DNA from: Actinomycetes bacterium
GTDB taxonomy: Bacteria; Actinomycetota; Acidimicrobiia; Acidimicrobiales; Aldehydirespiratoraceae
NCBI GenBank assembly: GCA_024276495.1
Contig: JAJRXC010000002.1
Span: 43,537 to 107,536 of the forward strand
Direction: 5' to 3'
Length of the DNA: 64,000 bases
Part shown: in pieces, positions 52,169 through 61,501 of the stretch
Layout: the number at the start of each line of letters is the position of its first letter
Position numbering within the stretch: the stretch's first letter is position 1
The notes under the pieces: model-generated
What the model saw: the letters and a program-made list of their open reading frames with translations, nothing else
What the model was told of the DNA's origin: nothing
Databases searched by the model: none
Position numbers and translations under genes: made by a program

Positions 52169-53617
52169 TCAGCCGAGCTCACGAGCGGCGATCGCGGCAT
52201 AGGCCCGGCGAACCGCGCGACCGCCGTCGACATCACGGGGCTCGACGACCGGCCCGGCACCGAGCCGCCACGGTTCGACGAAGCTCGCCGCCGGCGCCTG
52301 TGAATGGGTCGCCGCGGCCTGCACCGCGGCCCCGAGGGCAACGACCTCGTCGGCGTCGGGCACCACGACCGTGGCGCCCGAGAGGTCGGCGGCCCGTTGG
52401 CGGTAGGTCGCGGCCCGAGCACCGCCACCGATGAGATGCAGGCGGCCGTCGGCGGCGACACCGGCGGCCCGGAGCGCGTCGAGCCCGCCGAACAGGCCAC
52501 AGAGCACACCGTCGTGGGCAGCCCGGGCCAGCGCCGCCCGTGAGGTCGACGTCCGCAGACCGTGGAAGCTCCCGGCCGCGTCAGGGAGGTTCGGCGTCCG
52601 TTCCCCGTCGAAGTACGGAACGAGAACGGTGCCGTCGAAGCCGATGTCGGCGTCGGCCGCGAGGGCGTCGAGGCCGGGTGCGTCGAGGCCGAGCCATCCC
52701 GCGACGGTGTCGGTCACGCGAGTCGCGTTGAGGGTGCAGGCGAGGGGGAGGAACCCGCCGGCCGCGTCGGCGAAACCGGCGACCAGCCCGGTCGGATCCG
52801 CGGTCGGTGTGTCGGACACCGAGTAGACGGTGCCGGAGGTCCCGAGGGACATGGCGACGTCACCGGTTCGCAACCCGAGCCCGAGCGCGGCGGCCATGTT
52901 GTCGCCGGTCCCCGGTGCGACCACGACCGCGGTCGGAAGCCCGAGGGCCGCAGCCGCCGGGGCGCAGAGCTGTCCTGCGGCCTCGCGCGGTCCGAGCACC
53001 TCGGGCAGGCAGTGCACGAACTGCTCGGGCGAGTCGACGACCGGGTCGAGCAGGTCGCGTCGGTAGCGGTTCGTCGCCGGGTCGAACCAGCCGGTGCCGG
53101 ACGCGTCACCCCGATCGGTGACGTGTCCTCCGGTGAGCCGCCACGTCAGGTAGTCGTGGGGAAGCATCACCCGCCGGACCCGTCTCATCGTCTCCGGCTC
53201 GTGCTCGGCGACCCAGGCCAGCTTCGAGATCGTGAAGCTCGCGACCGGCACGCTCCCACACGCCGCCGCCCAGACCGCCGGCCCGAGGTCGGCCACGAGC
53301 CGGGCCGCGTCGTCGGCGGAGGTGGTGTCGTTCCACAGCTTCGCCGGTCGGATCACCGAGTCACGTTCGTCGAGCAGGACCAGGCCGTGCTGTTGCCCGC
53401 CGACCGACATCGCGACCACATCGCCGAGGTCGGTGTCGAGCCCGCCGACCGCCGTGACCAGCGCGTCCCACCAGGCCTGCGGCGACTGCTCCGAGACCGG
53501 CGGTGCCGTGGCCGGGTGCGGTGCCGATCCCCGGGATCGTTCCTCGCCGGTGTCGAGATCCACGACGACGACCTTCGTCGACTGGGTCGACGAGTCGACG
53601 CCCAGCACCGCCGCCAT
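52169..53617 (-). CDS. xylB: Xylulokinase
   Basis: A 482-residue FGGY carbohydrate kinase. The N-terminal phosphate loop is GVDSSTQSTK, the substrate region is MSVGGQQHGLV, the catalytic Asp is in APGTGDNMAAAL, and the C-terminal ATP site is HLIGGGARA. It phosphorylates D-xylulose at O5. ATG at 53617 shares one base with the stop of the upstream xylose isomerase gene, so the two are translationally coupled. Confidence 0.92.
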   Translation of the reverse strand: MAAVLGVDSSTQSTKVVVVDLDTGEERSRGSAPHPATAPPVSEQSPQAWWDALVTAVGGLDTDLGDVVAMSVGGQQHGLVLLDERDSVIRPAKLWNDTTSADDAARLVADLGPAVWAAACGSVPVASFTISKLAWVAEHEPETMRRVRRVMLPHDYLTWRLTGGHVTDRGDASGTGWFDPATNRYRRDLLDPVVDSPEQFVHCLPEVLGPREAAGQLCAPAAAALGLPTAVVVAPGTGDNMAAALGLGLRTGDVAMSLGTSGTVYSVSDTPTADPTGLVAGFADAAGGFLPLACTLNATRVTDTVAGWLGLDAPGLDALAADADIGFDGTVLVPYFDGERTPNLPDAAGSFHGLRTSTSRAALARAAHDGVLCGLFGGLDALRAAGVAADGRLHLIGGGARAATYRQRAADLSGATVVVPDADEVVALGAAVQAAATHSQAPAASFVEPWRLGAGPVVEPRDVDGGRAVRRAYAAIAARELG

Positions 53618-54945
53618 CAGCGGGCGCGCTCCACGGCTCGGGCTACGAGGTTCTCGAGTTGCTCCTGACGACCCGACAACGGCTGGGGCTCGGCCGCCTC
53701 GAGCGTGTGGTCCCGCAGCGATTCCAGCGACTCGTCACCGGCCATGATCCGGCGACCCAGGTCGCCCTCCCAACCCCGATAGCGCTCGGTTCGGGCTCCC
53801 TTCAGCCCACCGTCGTCGAGCAGCATCGCCGCGGCGAGAAGGGCGCGGGCCATCGTGTCCATCCCGCCGATGTGGGCGTGGAAGAGGTCGTCGCGGGCGA
53901 TCGACTGACGCCGCAGCTTGGCGTCGAAGTTGAGGCCACCCGACCCGAGGCCGCCACCCCGCAGGATCTCGAACATGGCGGGCGTCATCTGCTCGACCGA
54001 CACGGGGAAGCGGTCGACGTCCCAGCCGAGCCGATCGTCGCCCGCGTTGGCATCGATGCTGCCGAAGATGCCGGCCGCGAAGGCGGCGGCGATCTCGTGG
54101 GCGAAATCGTGGCCACCGAGGGTGGCGTGGTTGACCTCGATGTTGACGTGCACCTCGCCCATCAGGTCGTACTTCTGGAGAAAGGCGTGCACCGCGGCCA
54201 CATCGAAGTCGTACTGGTGCTTGGTCGGCTCGAACGGCTTCGGTTCGATGAGGAGCTTCCCTTCGAAGCCGATCGCGTGCTTGTGCTCGACAACCAGGTG
54301 GAAGAACCGTCCGAGCTGGTCGAGCTCTCGGGCCAGGTCGGTGTTGAGCAACGTCTCGTAGCCCTCGCGACCGCCCCACAACACATAGTTCTCCCCGCCG
54401 AGACGGTGGGTCGCATCGAGGCACTGGCACACCTGGGCCGCGGCGTAGGCGAACAGCTCGGGGTCGGGGTTGGTCGCCGCCCCCGCCTGGAATCGGCGGT
54501 TGGAGAACAGGTTGGCGGTCCCCCACAGCAGGCGGGTGCCGGTTCGTTCCATGTGGGCGGCGGCCTCGTCGACCATCACCGCGAAGTTGGCGTCGGACTC
54601 GGCGAAGTCGGCTCCCTCCGGGGCGATGTCGCGGTCGTGGAAGCACCAGTAGGGCTGACCCAGCTTCTCGAAGAACTCGAACGCGGCGGCCATCTTGTGT
54701 CGGGCTGCGCCCAGCGGATCCGACGCGTCGTCGAGCCAGGGTCGATCCCAGGTCCCCTCGCCGAAGATGTCGGCGCCATCGGACGCGAAGCTGTGCCAGT
54801 AGCAGACCGCGAAACGAAGATGATCCTCCATTCGTCGTCCGGCGACCACACGGTCGGCGTCGTACCATCGGAACGCCAACGGGTTGTCGGAGTCGGGGCC
54901 CTCGTAGGGGATGCGATCGGGAACGGTCGTGAAGAACTCGGTCAT
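53617..54945 (-). CDS. xylA: Xylose isomerase
   Basis: A 442-residue class II-length xylose isomerase. Blocks include [33 protein letters not shown] (catalytic His and Asp), [28 protein letters not shown] (metal-binding Glu), and [14 protein letters not shown]. It interconverts D-xylose and D-xylulose. ATG at 54945 with GGAGG upstream. No xylose transporter or XylR-type regulator is adjacent. Confidence 0.95.
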   Translation of the reverse strand: MTEFFTTVPDRIPYEGPDSDNPLAFRWYDADRVVAGRRMEDHLRFAVCYWHSFASDGADIFGEGTWDRPWLDDASDPLGAARHKMAAAFEFFEKLGQPYWCFHDRDIAPEGADFAESDANFAVMVDEAAAHMERTGTRLLWGTANLFSNRRFQAGAATNPDPELFAYAAAQVCQCLDATHRLGGENYVLWGGREGYETLLNTDLARELDQLGRFFHLVVEHKHAIGFEGKLLIEPKPFEPTKHQYDFDVAAVHAFLQKYDLMGEVHVNIEVNHATLGGHDFAHEIAAAFAAGIFGSIDANAGDDRLGWDVDRFPVSVEQMTPAMFEILRGGGLGSGGLNFDAKLRRQSIARDDLFHAHIGGMDTMARALLAAAMLLDDGGLKGARTERYRGWEGDLGRRIMAGDESLESLRDHTLEAAEPQPLSGRQEQLENLVARAVERAR

Positions 54946-54961
54946 CGGGGTGGGCCTCCGG

Positions 54962-55696
54962 TCAGAGAACGGTGTCGGTGTCGAGGGTGGCGGGCAACGA
55001 GCTCGCCCGGATGCGGTCGGCAAAGGAGTAGTCGAGCGGGGCGACGCCGTCGAAGGGCGCGTCGAGCACGACCTCGGCATCGTCGCCATACGGTGCGGCC
55101 GCCCGCAGCGCGAGCGTGACGTCGGCCGTCGAGCCGCTCAGGAAGTGGATGTCGGCGTCGAGGCCGGGGAAGAAGCGACTGGCACACGACATCACACCGT
55201 GGACCCCCTCCACCTCCACGGCGGCGGCCGCCGTCTCGCGGGCCGACCCGCCGCCCCGGCGGAGCACGATGCGGATCCCGCTGTGGCCGACGTGGGGCAC
55301 GTCGCGGTCGTCGAGTCGCAGGGCGGGATCGCCGACGACCCACGACAGGTCCATGGCGTCGCCGGTTCGCACGGTGCGCCGACCAGCGCCGTCCATGCGC
55401 CCCGCGGCCTCGAGCACGTCGCGAAACTCCGTCATCGCGCCGATGGCCTCGACCGGATCGACCGCGGTCAGGTAGATCGTCACGTTGACTCCCCGGCCGT
55501 GATCGAAACCGGGATGAGGGTCGACGGGGAGGCGGATCTCGTGGAGCTCCGGCGGCGCGACATAGCGACAACCACCGGCGATCTCCGCCATCGCGAGGTT
55601 GGGTGGGAGGTGTTCGAGGTCGTACCACCGGTTCCACGACTCGATGTTCTCATGGTCGGTGTCGAGTGCGGTGAAGATGATGCCCTTGGCGTCCAT
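54962..55696 (-). CDS. Uncharacterised protein, possible dimeric alpha-beta barrel
   Basis: A 244-residue soluble protein, not firmly recognised. The opening ([20 protein letters not shown] followed by [10 protein letters not shown]) resembles EthD-type ferredoxin-like folds, where a Tyr-Asp/His cluster follows the first helix. A second similar half may begin after about 115. It lies 16 bases upstream of xylA and 27 bases after the DUF1989 gene, so it is probably in the same transcript. Function unknown. Confidence 0.6.
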   Translation of the reverse strand: MDAKGIIFTALDTDHENIESWNRWYDLEHLPPNLAMAEIAGGCRYVAPPELHEIRLPVDPHPGFDHGRGVNVTIYLTAVDPVEAIGAMTEFRDVLEAAGRMDGAGRRTVRTGDAMDLSWVVGDPALRLDDRDVPHVGHSGIRIVLRRGGGSARETAAAAVEVEGVHGVMSCASRFFPGLDADIHFLSGSTADVTLALRAAAPYGDDAEVVLDAPFDGVAPLDYSFADRIRASSLPATLDTDTVL

Positions 55697-55723
55697 GTTC
55701 CTGTCTCGGCCTCTCGGATCTTC

Positions 55724-56329
55724 TCAGTGGTCGAACACGTCGACCCGGATCGGGGTGGAGTGGTAGCCGTTGACGTCGAGTCCCACGTCCACCGCACAGG
55801 CTGTCACGATCACCCACAGATCGCGTGCCGCCCGGAGCTCGACATGGTCACCCGCGCTCGAAGGCGCCGGTCGGGAGCGCAGCGTCCCGTCGGGCTCCAG
55901 TCCGTTGGGCTGGAAGAGGTTGATGGTCGCCGGCGCGGTCTCCAACTCCACGCCGACCGCGGCCGCGGCCGCCACGATGTTGTCGTGGCAGTTGGCGTGG
56001 CCCGGTTCGGCGCCGAGAAACTCGAGCATGAGATCGTCGCAGGGCGCGAAGAGGGAGTCGTGGACACCCGGGGACGTGTCGGCGACCAGGGTGAGCATGG
56101 CCTCGTAGCGCGATGACACGAACGCCTCTCCGACGATCGGGAAGAGCCGCTGGGTCGACGACCGGGTACGGGCGGGATCGACGACGCGGGAGTGGTCGGC
56201 TCGGTCGATCGCGACGAGCGCGGCCACCTGGGTTCCCTCGACATCGGTGACGCGCACCCGTTGGCGGCGATCGACGGCGACGGCCTTCCCTCCGAGTCCC
56301 GGCACCACGACGGTCCTGACTGGTTCCAC
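55724..56329 (-). CDS. DUF1989 / urea-carboxylase-associated family protein
   Basis: A 201-residue protein with the family's C-x(n)-HDN pattern (ANCHDNIVAAA) and the PATINLFQPNGLEPDG block. GTEVAALVAIDRAD-like sequence occurs near the N terminus. Members are found next to urea amidolyase and aminomethyltransferase-like genes, but the reaction is not established. The GTG start at 56329 is 10 bases after the stop of the histidine phosphatase gene. Confidence 0.78.
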   Translation of the reverse strand: MEPVRTVVVPGLGGKAVAVDRRQRVRVTDVEGTQVAALVAIDRADHSRVVDPARTRSSTQRLFPIVGEAFVSSRYEAMLTLVADTSPGVHDSLFAPCDDLMLEFLGAEPGHANCHDNIVAAAAAVGVELETAPATINLFQPNGLEPDGTLRSRPAPSSAGDHVELRAARDLWVIVTACAVDVGLDVNGYHSTPIRVDVFDH

Positions 56330-56339
56330 GGTTGAGCTC

Positions 56340-56954
56340 CTAGAAAAGCGGGATGTGGGTGTCGCCCAGGAAATGGGTTTCGTTGAACGACCGGACTGTC
56401 ACATACTCGCTTCTCGACGAGGCCAACATCCTCGTGACGCCGCAATAGTCGGGAGTGAAACGGATCAAGTCGGCGAGCCCGAGGGTGTGGGCGAACCAGA
56501 CCGACGTCACCATCCCGTGGCAGAACACGGCGACGCGTCGGCCGGGGTGGGCCGCGACGATCGCCTCGAACGCCGCGGCCACACCGGCGATCCACTCCGC
56601 CTTCTCCGCTTCGCCGAGAACGGCGAGCGGGTCCTTCCAGAACTCGTCGTCGCCACCCCGGGCCACGTCGGCCCGTACGATCTCGGCGGGGACGTAGCTC
56701 GGGTCGTGACGGTCGTACTCGGCGACCCCGTCGACGATCTCCGGCTCGATCCCGAGCCGTCGGGCGAGCGGCGCCGCCGTCTGGCGGGCCCGGGTCAACG
56801 GACTCGTGATGATCGCGTCGACCCCGTCGGCGGCCAGGTACTCGCCCACCAGCTCGGCCTGGCGACGACCGACCGGTGCGAGCCCAGGATCGGCCGCCCC
56901 GTCGGCGTCCTCGACATGGTCGGGTCGGGCATGACGAACGATGATCAGTTCCAC
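56340..56954 (-). CDS. Histidine phosphatase family protein
   Basis: A 204-residue phosphoglycerate-mutase-like phosphatase. The phosphohistidine motif RHARPDH begins at Arg7-His8, ITSPLTRARQTA provides the second Arg, and the acid/base and distal His region is VFCHGMVTSVW. GTG at 56954. It is divergent from the alcohol dehydrogenase gene with a 58-base gap and heads the minus-strand group leading to xylAB. Confidence 0.85.
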   Translation of the reverse strand: MELIIVRHARPDHVEDADGAADPGLAPVGRRQAELVGEYLAADGVDAIITSPLTRARQTAAPLARRLGIEPEIVDGVAEYDRHDPSYVPAEIVRADVARGGDDEFWKDPLAVLGEAEKAEWIAGVAAAFEAIVAAHPGRRVAVFCHGMVTSVWFAHTLGLADLIRFTPDYCGVTRMLASSRSEYVTVRSFNETHFLGDTHIPLF

Positions 56955-57012
56955 GACGAATTCCCTTCAACCGCATGCCGTGTTCCCCGGCGCGCTGCGC
57001 GACACTAACGAG

Positions 57013-58101
57013 ATGCAGGGACTCATCCTCGAAGGAACCACCGAAGACAGCGTTCGCCTCTCCGACAGCATCGAGCACGTCGACAACGACCTCTCCGCCC
57101 GCCAGGTGCGGGTCGAGATCAAGGCCGCCGGTGTGTGTGGCTCCGATCTCAGCTGCGTACACGGCAAGTACTACATGCCGACCCCGCTGGTCCCGGGCCA
57201 CGAGGCCGCCGGCGTCGTGGTCGAGGTCGGCGACGCGGTCACCTATTGCGCGGTCGGCGACCACGTCATCTTGTCGACCTTCGGCAACTGTGGTCACTGC
57301 CCCGATTGCGAAGGCGGCGATCCCGGCAACTGCAGCGTGTCGATGGGCAGCCTCTCACAGCCCTACCGGGAGGGCGACCAGGACCTCTACAACTTCGCGG
57401 GCATCGGTGCGTTCGTACAGGAGACGATCGTCGGCGAGAACCAGTGCATTCCGATCCCGAAGGAGATGCCGTTGACGGCCGCCGCGTTGATCGGCTGCGG
57501 TGTCATCACCGGCACCGGGGCCGTTTTCAACCGGGCCCGTCTTCGACTCGGTGACACGTGCGTCGTGATCGGCGCCGGCGGTGTCGGTCTCAACGTCATC
57601 CAGGCGGCGAAGCTCTGTGGCGCCAGCCGGATCATCGCCGTCGATCGGGCCCCTCAAAAGGAGGCCTACGCCACCGAGTTCGGGGCCACCGACTTCATCC
57701 TCGCGGAAGAGGGGGTCGATGTGATCAAAGAAGTGAAGAAGATGACCGGCGGTGGCGTCGACCACTCGTTCGAGGTCGTCGGGAGCACCCAACTGCTGGC
57801 CGATTGCCTCCAGATGACCCGTCCGGGCGGCAACATCTGCGCGGTCGGCGTTCCCGACCTGACCGCCGAGGTGACCTATCCGTTCCAGGCACTGCATCAG
57901 AACAAGAACCTGATGGGCATCCGGGCCGGCGGGGCCCGCCCTCGCAAGGACTTCCCGATGCTGGCCGACCTCTATCTGAAGGGTCAGTTGTTGCTCGACG
58001 AGCTCATCAGCCACACGGCCGGCCTCGATGGTCTGCGGGCGGCGTTCGACTCGATCAAGTCGGGCACCGAGGCCCGCACCGTGCTGCTCCCCAACGGCTG
58101 A
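57013..58101 (+). CDS. Zinc-dependent alcohol dehydrogenase
   Basis: A 362-residue medium-chain dehydrogenase. Catalytic zinc: Cys in GVCGSDLSC and His-Glu in PGHEAAG. The structural zinc lobe has four Cys (CGHCPDCEGGDPGNC). The NAD site is GAGGVGLN. Chain length and lobe match MDR enzymes acting on primary or aromatic alcohols or S-hydroxymethyl thiols. ATG at 57013; no strong ribosome binding site is visible, and two DUF202 genes follow closely. Confidence 0.9.
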   Translation: MQGLILEGTTEDSVRLSDSIEHVDNDLSARQVRVEIKAAGVCGSDLSCVHGKYYMPTPLVPGHEAAGVVVEVGDAVTYCAVGDHVILSTFGNCGHCPDCEGGDPGNCSVSMGSLSQPYREGDQDLYNFAGIGAFVQETIVGENQCIPIPKEMPLTAAALIGCGVITGTGAVFNRARLRLGDTCVVIGAGGVGLNVIQAAKLCGASRIIAVDRAPQKEAYATEFGATDFILAEEGVDVIKEVKKMTGGGVDHSFEVVGSTQLLADCLQMTRPGGNICAVGVPDLTAEVTYPFQALHQNKNLMGIRAGGARPRKDFPMLADLYLKGQLLLDELISHTAGLDGLRAAFDSIKSGTEARTVLLPNG

Positions 58102-58107
58102 CCCGGA

Positions 58108-58467
58108 ATGCAGCGGCCGGACTGGACCAATCCCCGCTCCGTCGGGGAGGAGCCCGACTACCGATTCACGCTGGCCAACGAGCGCACGTTCCTGGCCTGG
58201 ATCCGGACGTCGCTCGCCCTGGCGGCGGGTGGGCTGGGCGCCATCAACCTCATCGACAACTTCTACGGCCAGGAGATCCTCGGGCTGATCCTGCTCGGCC
58301 TCAGCTTCCTCACGGCTGCGACCTCGTATCGACGGTGGGCCAAGAACGAACGTTCGATGCGGCTCGGCGAACCGCTTCCGGCCTCGCGGCTGCCCACCTA
58401 CATCGCGGTCGGAACCGCCCTGTTGGGCGTGGTGGCCGCCGTGTTGTTCGTCATCGGCGAGCTGTGA
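58108..58467 (+). CDS. DUF202 (YidH-type) membrane protein
   Basis: A 119-residue protein with three hydrophobic segments (about 33-50, 56-72 and 96-117). The family signature FTLANERTFLAWIRTSLAL is present at about 20-38. Located in the cytoplasmic membrane, function unknown. ATG at 58108, six bases after the alcohol dehydrogenase stop. A second DUF202 gene follows 10 bases later. Confidence 0.85.
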   Translation: MQRPDWTNPRSVGEEPDYRFTLANERTFLAWIRTSLALAAGGLGAINLIDNFYGQEILGLILLGLSFLTAATSYRRWAKNERSMRLGEPLPASRLPTYIAVGTALLGVVAAVLFVIGEL

Positions 58468-58477
58468 GCGGCGCTCG

Positions 58478-58831
58478 ATGAGTCCGACCGAGGGGCGGCG
58501 CTGGTCGAAGGTCATCGACCCCGGCCTCCAGCAGGAACGCACCGCGCTCGCGTGGGAGCGCACTGCGATCGCGCTGATGGTGGCCGGCACCCTGCTGGCC
58601 CGCTACGCGGCGAGCTCGTCGTACTGGACCACCGCGTTGGGCGGGATCGCCGCGGTCGTCCTCGGTGCCGTGCTCCTGGTGTGGGCCGAAGTCCACTACG
58701 AGGACCTGCGGGGGCCGATCGTGGAGGGTGCCGATGTGGTCCACCCGACGGCCACCCGCATCGTCGGGTTGGCCGCGATCGCGTTGAGCGGCTTCGCGCT
58801 CCTTTTGGCGTTGATCGACTTCGCCGCATGA
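58478..58831 (+). CDS. DUF202 family membrane protein
   Basis: A 117-residue protein. The signature is DPGLQQERTALAWERTAIAL, and three hydrophobic segments follow (about 30-44, 50-68 and 95-115). It differs enough from its upstream neighbour that they may form a heteromer, as DUF202 genes are often paired. The stop overlaps the esterase gene start (ATGA). Confidence 0.85.
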   Translation: MSPTEGRRWSKVIDPGLQQERTALAWERTAIALMVAGTLLARYAASSSYWTTALGGIAAVVLGAVLLVWAEVHYEDLRGPIVEGADVVHPTATRIVGLAAIALSGFALLLALIDFAA

Positions 58832-60042
58832 ACATCGACGCCACCGCCGCCGGGTTCGACCCGGGTCGACTCGCCCGCATCGCCGAGCATCTCGACCGAA
58901 GCTATGTGGCACCCGGCAAGATCGCCGGTTGCCAGATCGCGATCGTGCGCCACGGCGCGCTCGCCTGCTTCTCCTCGCTGGGATCGATGGACCTCGAGCG
59001 GGGCAAGGCGATGGCCGACGACACCATCTTTCGCATCTACTCGATGACCAAGCCGATCACCGGTGTGGCGTTGATGAGTCTGTACGAGCAGGGCTACTTC
59101 AAGCTCGCCGATCCGATCCATCGGTTCATCCCGGCGTTTCGCGACATGGAGGTGGAGGAGACCGGGCCCGACGGGGCCACCCGACTCGTCGCCGCGAACC
59201 GTCCGGTGAGCATGCGCGACGTGATGATGCACATGTCGGGCATCGGGCTCGACTGGTTCGAGCGGCGGCCGAAGCTGAACGACGGTGACCCGCTCCCCGC
59301 CCCGCCCGACATGACCCTGGCGTCGATGTGTGACGATCTCGCCACGCGGCCGCTCGGCTTCCAGCCCGGCAGCCGCTGGTTCTACTCCGTGTCCACCGAC
59401 ATCTGTGCCCGACTCGTGGAGGTCATCTCCGGGCAGCGGTTCGACGACTACCTGGCCGCGACGATCTTCGAGCCGCTGGGCATGGTCGACACCGGCTTCC
59501 ACGTGCCCGACGAGAAGGTCGACCGCTTCGCGACGAACTACGTCCGCTCGCGTCGAACCGGCGTGGCCGTCTACGACGATCCGATGACGAGTCCCTACCG
59601 GCGACCTCGGGAGCTCCTTTCCGGCGGTGGCGGCCTGGTGTCGACGACCTCCGACTATCTGCGCTTCGTCACCATGTTGCTCAACGGCGGCGCCCTCGAC
59701 GGTGCGCGGATCCTCGGTCGTCGCACGATCGAGTTCATGACCACGAACCATCTTCCCGGCGGTGGGCAACTGGGCGACTTCGCGGTGCCGGGAAGCTACG
59801 GCGAGGCCGGCACCGACGGTGTCGGGTTCGGCTTGACGATGGCGGTGTCGATCGGTGAAGCCCTGACCCAGGTCGTCGGCACCCGCGGCGACTTCTACTG
59901 GGGCGGGGCCGCGTCGACGGTCTTCTGGGTCGATCCGACCGAGGATCTGGCGGTGGTGTTCATGACCCAACTGGTGCCGTCGGGAAGTTTCGACTTCCGC
60001 GGCCAGCTCAAGAGCATCGTCTACGGCGCCATCGCCGACTGA
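58828..60042 (+). CDS. Serine hydrolase, beta-lactamase/family VIII esterase type
   Basis: A 404-residue serine hydrolase. The nucleophile is in SMTK (Ser72, Lys75), the tyrosine motif region is [10 protein letters not shown], and the third motif zone is FYWGGAAST near the C terminus. There is no signal peptide, which argues for a cytoplasmic esterase rather than a penicillin-binding protein. ATG at 58828 overlaps the DUF202 stop. Its 3' end overlaps the convergent regulator gene by 22 bases. Confidence 0.87.
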   Translation: MNIDATAAGFDPGRLARIAEHLDRSYVAPGKIAGCQIAIVRHGALACFSSLGSMDLERGKAMADDTIFRIYSMTKPITGVALMSLYEQGYFKLADPIHRFIPAFRDMEVEETGPDGATRLVAANRPVSMRDVMMHMSGIGLDWFERRPKLNDGDPLPAPPDMTLASMCDDLATRPLGFQPGSRWFYSVSTDICARLVEVISGQRFDDYLAATIFEPLGMVDTGFHVPDEKVDRFATNYVRSRRTGVAVYDDPMTSPYRRPRELLSGGGGLVSTTSDYLRFVTMLLNGGALDGARILGRRTIEFMTTNHLPGGGQLGDFAVPGSYGEAGTDGVGFGLTMAVSIGEALTQVVGTRGDFYWGGAASTVFWVDPTEDLAVVFMTQLVPSGSFDFRGQLKSIVYGAIAD

Positions 60043-60554
60043 TCGCCGTAGAGCCGGGCGGTTCGGCGGGCCGCGCAGGCCACCCGATCACGCAAGGACG
60101 GCGGATCGAGCACCTCGATCTCCGGGCCGAACGACAGCACGTCGACCGTCGCGGCGTCGATCGAGCCGAGCCGGAAGGTCGCCTCGAGCCAACCCCGGTC
60201 GTCGGCGAGTACCGCCCGCCGGACTCGCAACGGTTGGAGCCGGCCGAGCACGGCGGCGAGGCGCCGACCTTCGGGAGAGATCCGCACGGCCGCCCGACGG
60301 GACCGACCCGGTCGTAGGTCGCTCGGAGCCCAGTCCGTCGGGCCCGCGAGATCGGTTCGGTACCCGTCCATCAACTCGAAGCCGCCATCTCGCCCACGAT
60401 GGGCGACGACCGGCACGCCGGCCCCCGACAGGGCCTCGACATCACGGAGCACGGTCCGCTCGGAGACTTCGAGTTCCAGGGCAAGTTCGCGAGCCGTGAC
60501 GCGGCCCCGCCGTTGGAGCAGCAGCATCAAGGAGACAAGACGTCCGGCCCGCAC
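60021..60554 (-). CDS. DeoR/WYL-type (YafY-like) transcriptional regulator
   Basis: A 177-residue regulator. The N-terminal winged helix reads [43 protein letters not shown], followed by [21 protein letters not shown] shortened C-terminal ligand-type domain follows, smaller than in full WYL proteins. The GTG at 60554 is chosen because relatives start right at this helix; upstream ATGs in the frame fall in or next to the inverted repeat at 60583-60599. It is divergent from an SRPBCC gene that it probably controls. Confidence 0.82.
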   Translation of the reverse strand: MRAGRLVSLMLLLQRRGRVTARELALELEVSERTVLRDVEALSGAGVPVVAHRGRDGGFELMDGYRTDLAGPTDWAPSDLRPGRSRRAAVRISPEGRRLAAVLGRLQPLRVRRAVLADDRGWLEATFRLGSIDAATVDVLSFGPEIEVLDPPSLRDRVACAARRTARLYGDQSAMAP

Positions 60555-60582
60555 GAGCGAATTCTCGCACAGGCGCGAAATC

Positions 60583-60599
60583 ATGACAAGAGATGTCAT
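60583..60599. promoter_or_regulatory. Operator-like inverted repeat between regulator and SRPBCC genes
   Basis: ATGACA-AGAGA-TGTCAT: perfect 6-base arms around 5 bases. It lies 29 bases before the regulator GTG and 24 bases before the divergent SRPBCC ATG, an ideal position for an autoregulatory operator of the YafY-like protein. Confidence 0.6.
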
Positions 60600-60622
60600 A
60601 TTCACACGGCTACGGTCTCCCC

Positions 60623-61069
60623 ATGCTCAGCTTCGAAGTCGACACCGAGATCGCCGGCTCACCCGAGGATGTGTGGGCCGTACTCACCGACTCGGCCCAC
60701 ATCGCCGACCGGGACTCGGGCATCGTCTCGCTGGAGGGCACGCTCGGCCTCGGCCAAACGGTACGGCTCGTCAACGAGGTCGACCCGAAGCGGACCTTCA
60801 AACTGACGGTCACCACGTACGACGCCCCCCACACGATGATCTGGTCCGGCGGCATGCCCCTCGGGCTGTTCCGGGGTGCGCGCACCTTCACCCTCGGGGC
60901 CGTCCCCGCGGGGACGACGTTCTCGATGCGCGAGGAGTTCAGCGGCCCGATGCTGGCGTTGATCCGCCGATCACTCCCCGATCTGCAACCATCGTTCGAG
61001 CAGTTCGCCGCCGGCCTGTCGGCCGAGGTCGAACGCCGGGGAACGCCGACCAGAGAGCCAGGAGCCTGA
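60623..61069 (+). CDS. SRPBCC (polyketide cyclase/CoxG-like) family protein
   Basis: A 148-residue helix-grip fold protein: [20 protein letters not shown] at the N terminus, [18 protein letters not shown] in the middle and a long C-terminal helix (about 115-140). It probably binds a hydrophobic ligand or acts as an AHSA1-type protein. YafY-like regulators are often encoded divergently from SRPBCC genes. The next gene starts two bases after its stop. Confidence 0.86.
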   Translation: MLSFEVDTEIAGSPEDVWAVLTDSAHIADRDSGIVSLEGTLGLGQTVRLVNEVDPKRTFKLTVTTYDAPHTMIWSGGMPLGLFRGARTFTLGAVPAGTTFSMREEFSGPMLALIRRSLPDLQPSFEQFAAGLSAEVERRGTPTREPGA

Positions 61070-61070
61070 C

Positions 61071-61484
61071 GTGACCGACGTCGAAGGAACCGGCACCGCC
61101 GACGACCCGTGGATCCTCACGACTCCGCCCGGCAGGTCCGAGTTCGAGGCCTATCGCGCCGAAGAGAACGACCCGCCGACTCTCGTGGTCGACGTCGGCA
61201 GTACCCGCCTCCACTATCACCTTCGCTGCATCGACGACCTCCACGAGATGTTGAAACGCCACGGTGACTGGATGCTGCTCGGAAACGCCGACGAACAAAA
61301 GGAACCCAAGCCGGACACGGTCGAGGCCTGGGGCCGGTCCGAGGACAATCCGGTCGGCGGCTTCTACGGCATCAAGAAGGGGCTTCGCGGTCGTTTCGCC
61401 AACTACGTCCCACCGGTGCTCGAGGTGCTCGGCCTCGCCGAAGTCCAGCACAACGCCCGCAACAACTCGATGCGGGCCATCTGA
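61071..61484 (+). CDS. Conserved hypothetical protein
   Basis: A 137-residue soluble protein I do not assign to a named function. The N terminus TGTADDPWILTTPPGRSEF and the WGRSEDNPVGGFYGIKKGLRGRFANYVPP block are well structured and look conserved. GTG at 61071 follows the SRPBCC stop by one base with AGGAG upstream, so it is in the same transcript. Confidence 0.7.
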   Translation: MTDVEGTGTADDPWILTTPPGRSEFEAYRAEENDPPTLVVDVGSTRLHYHLRCIDDLHEMLKRHGDWMLLGNADEQKEPKPDTVEAWGRSEDNPVGGFYGIKKGLRGRFANYVPPVLEVLGLAEVQHNARNNSMRAI

Positions 61485-61501
61485 CCACTACGGTGCCGCC
61501 C

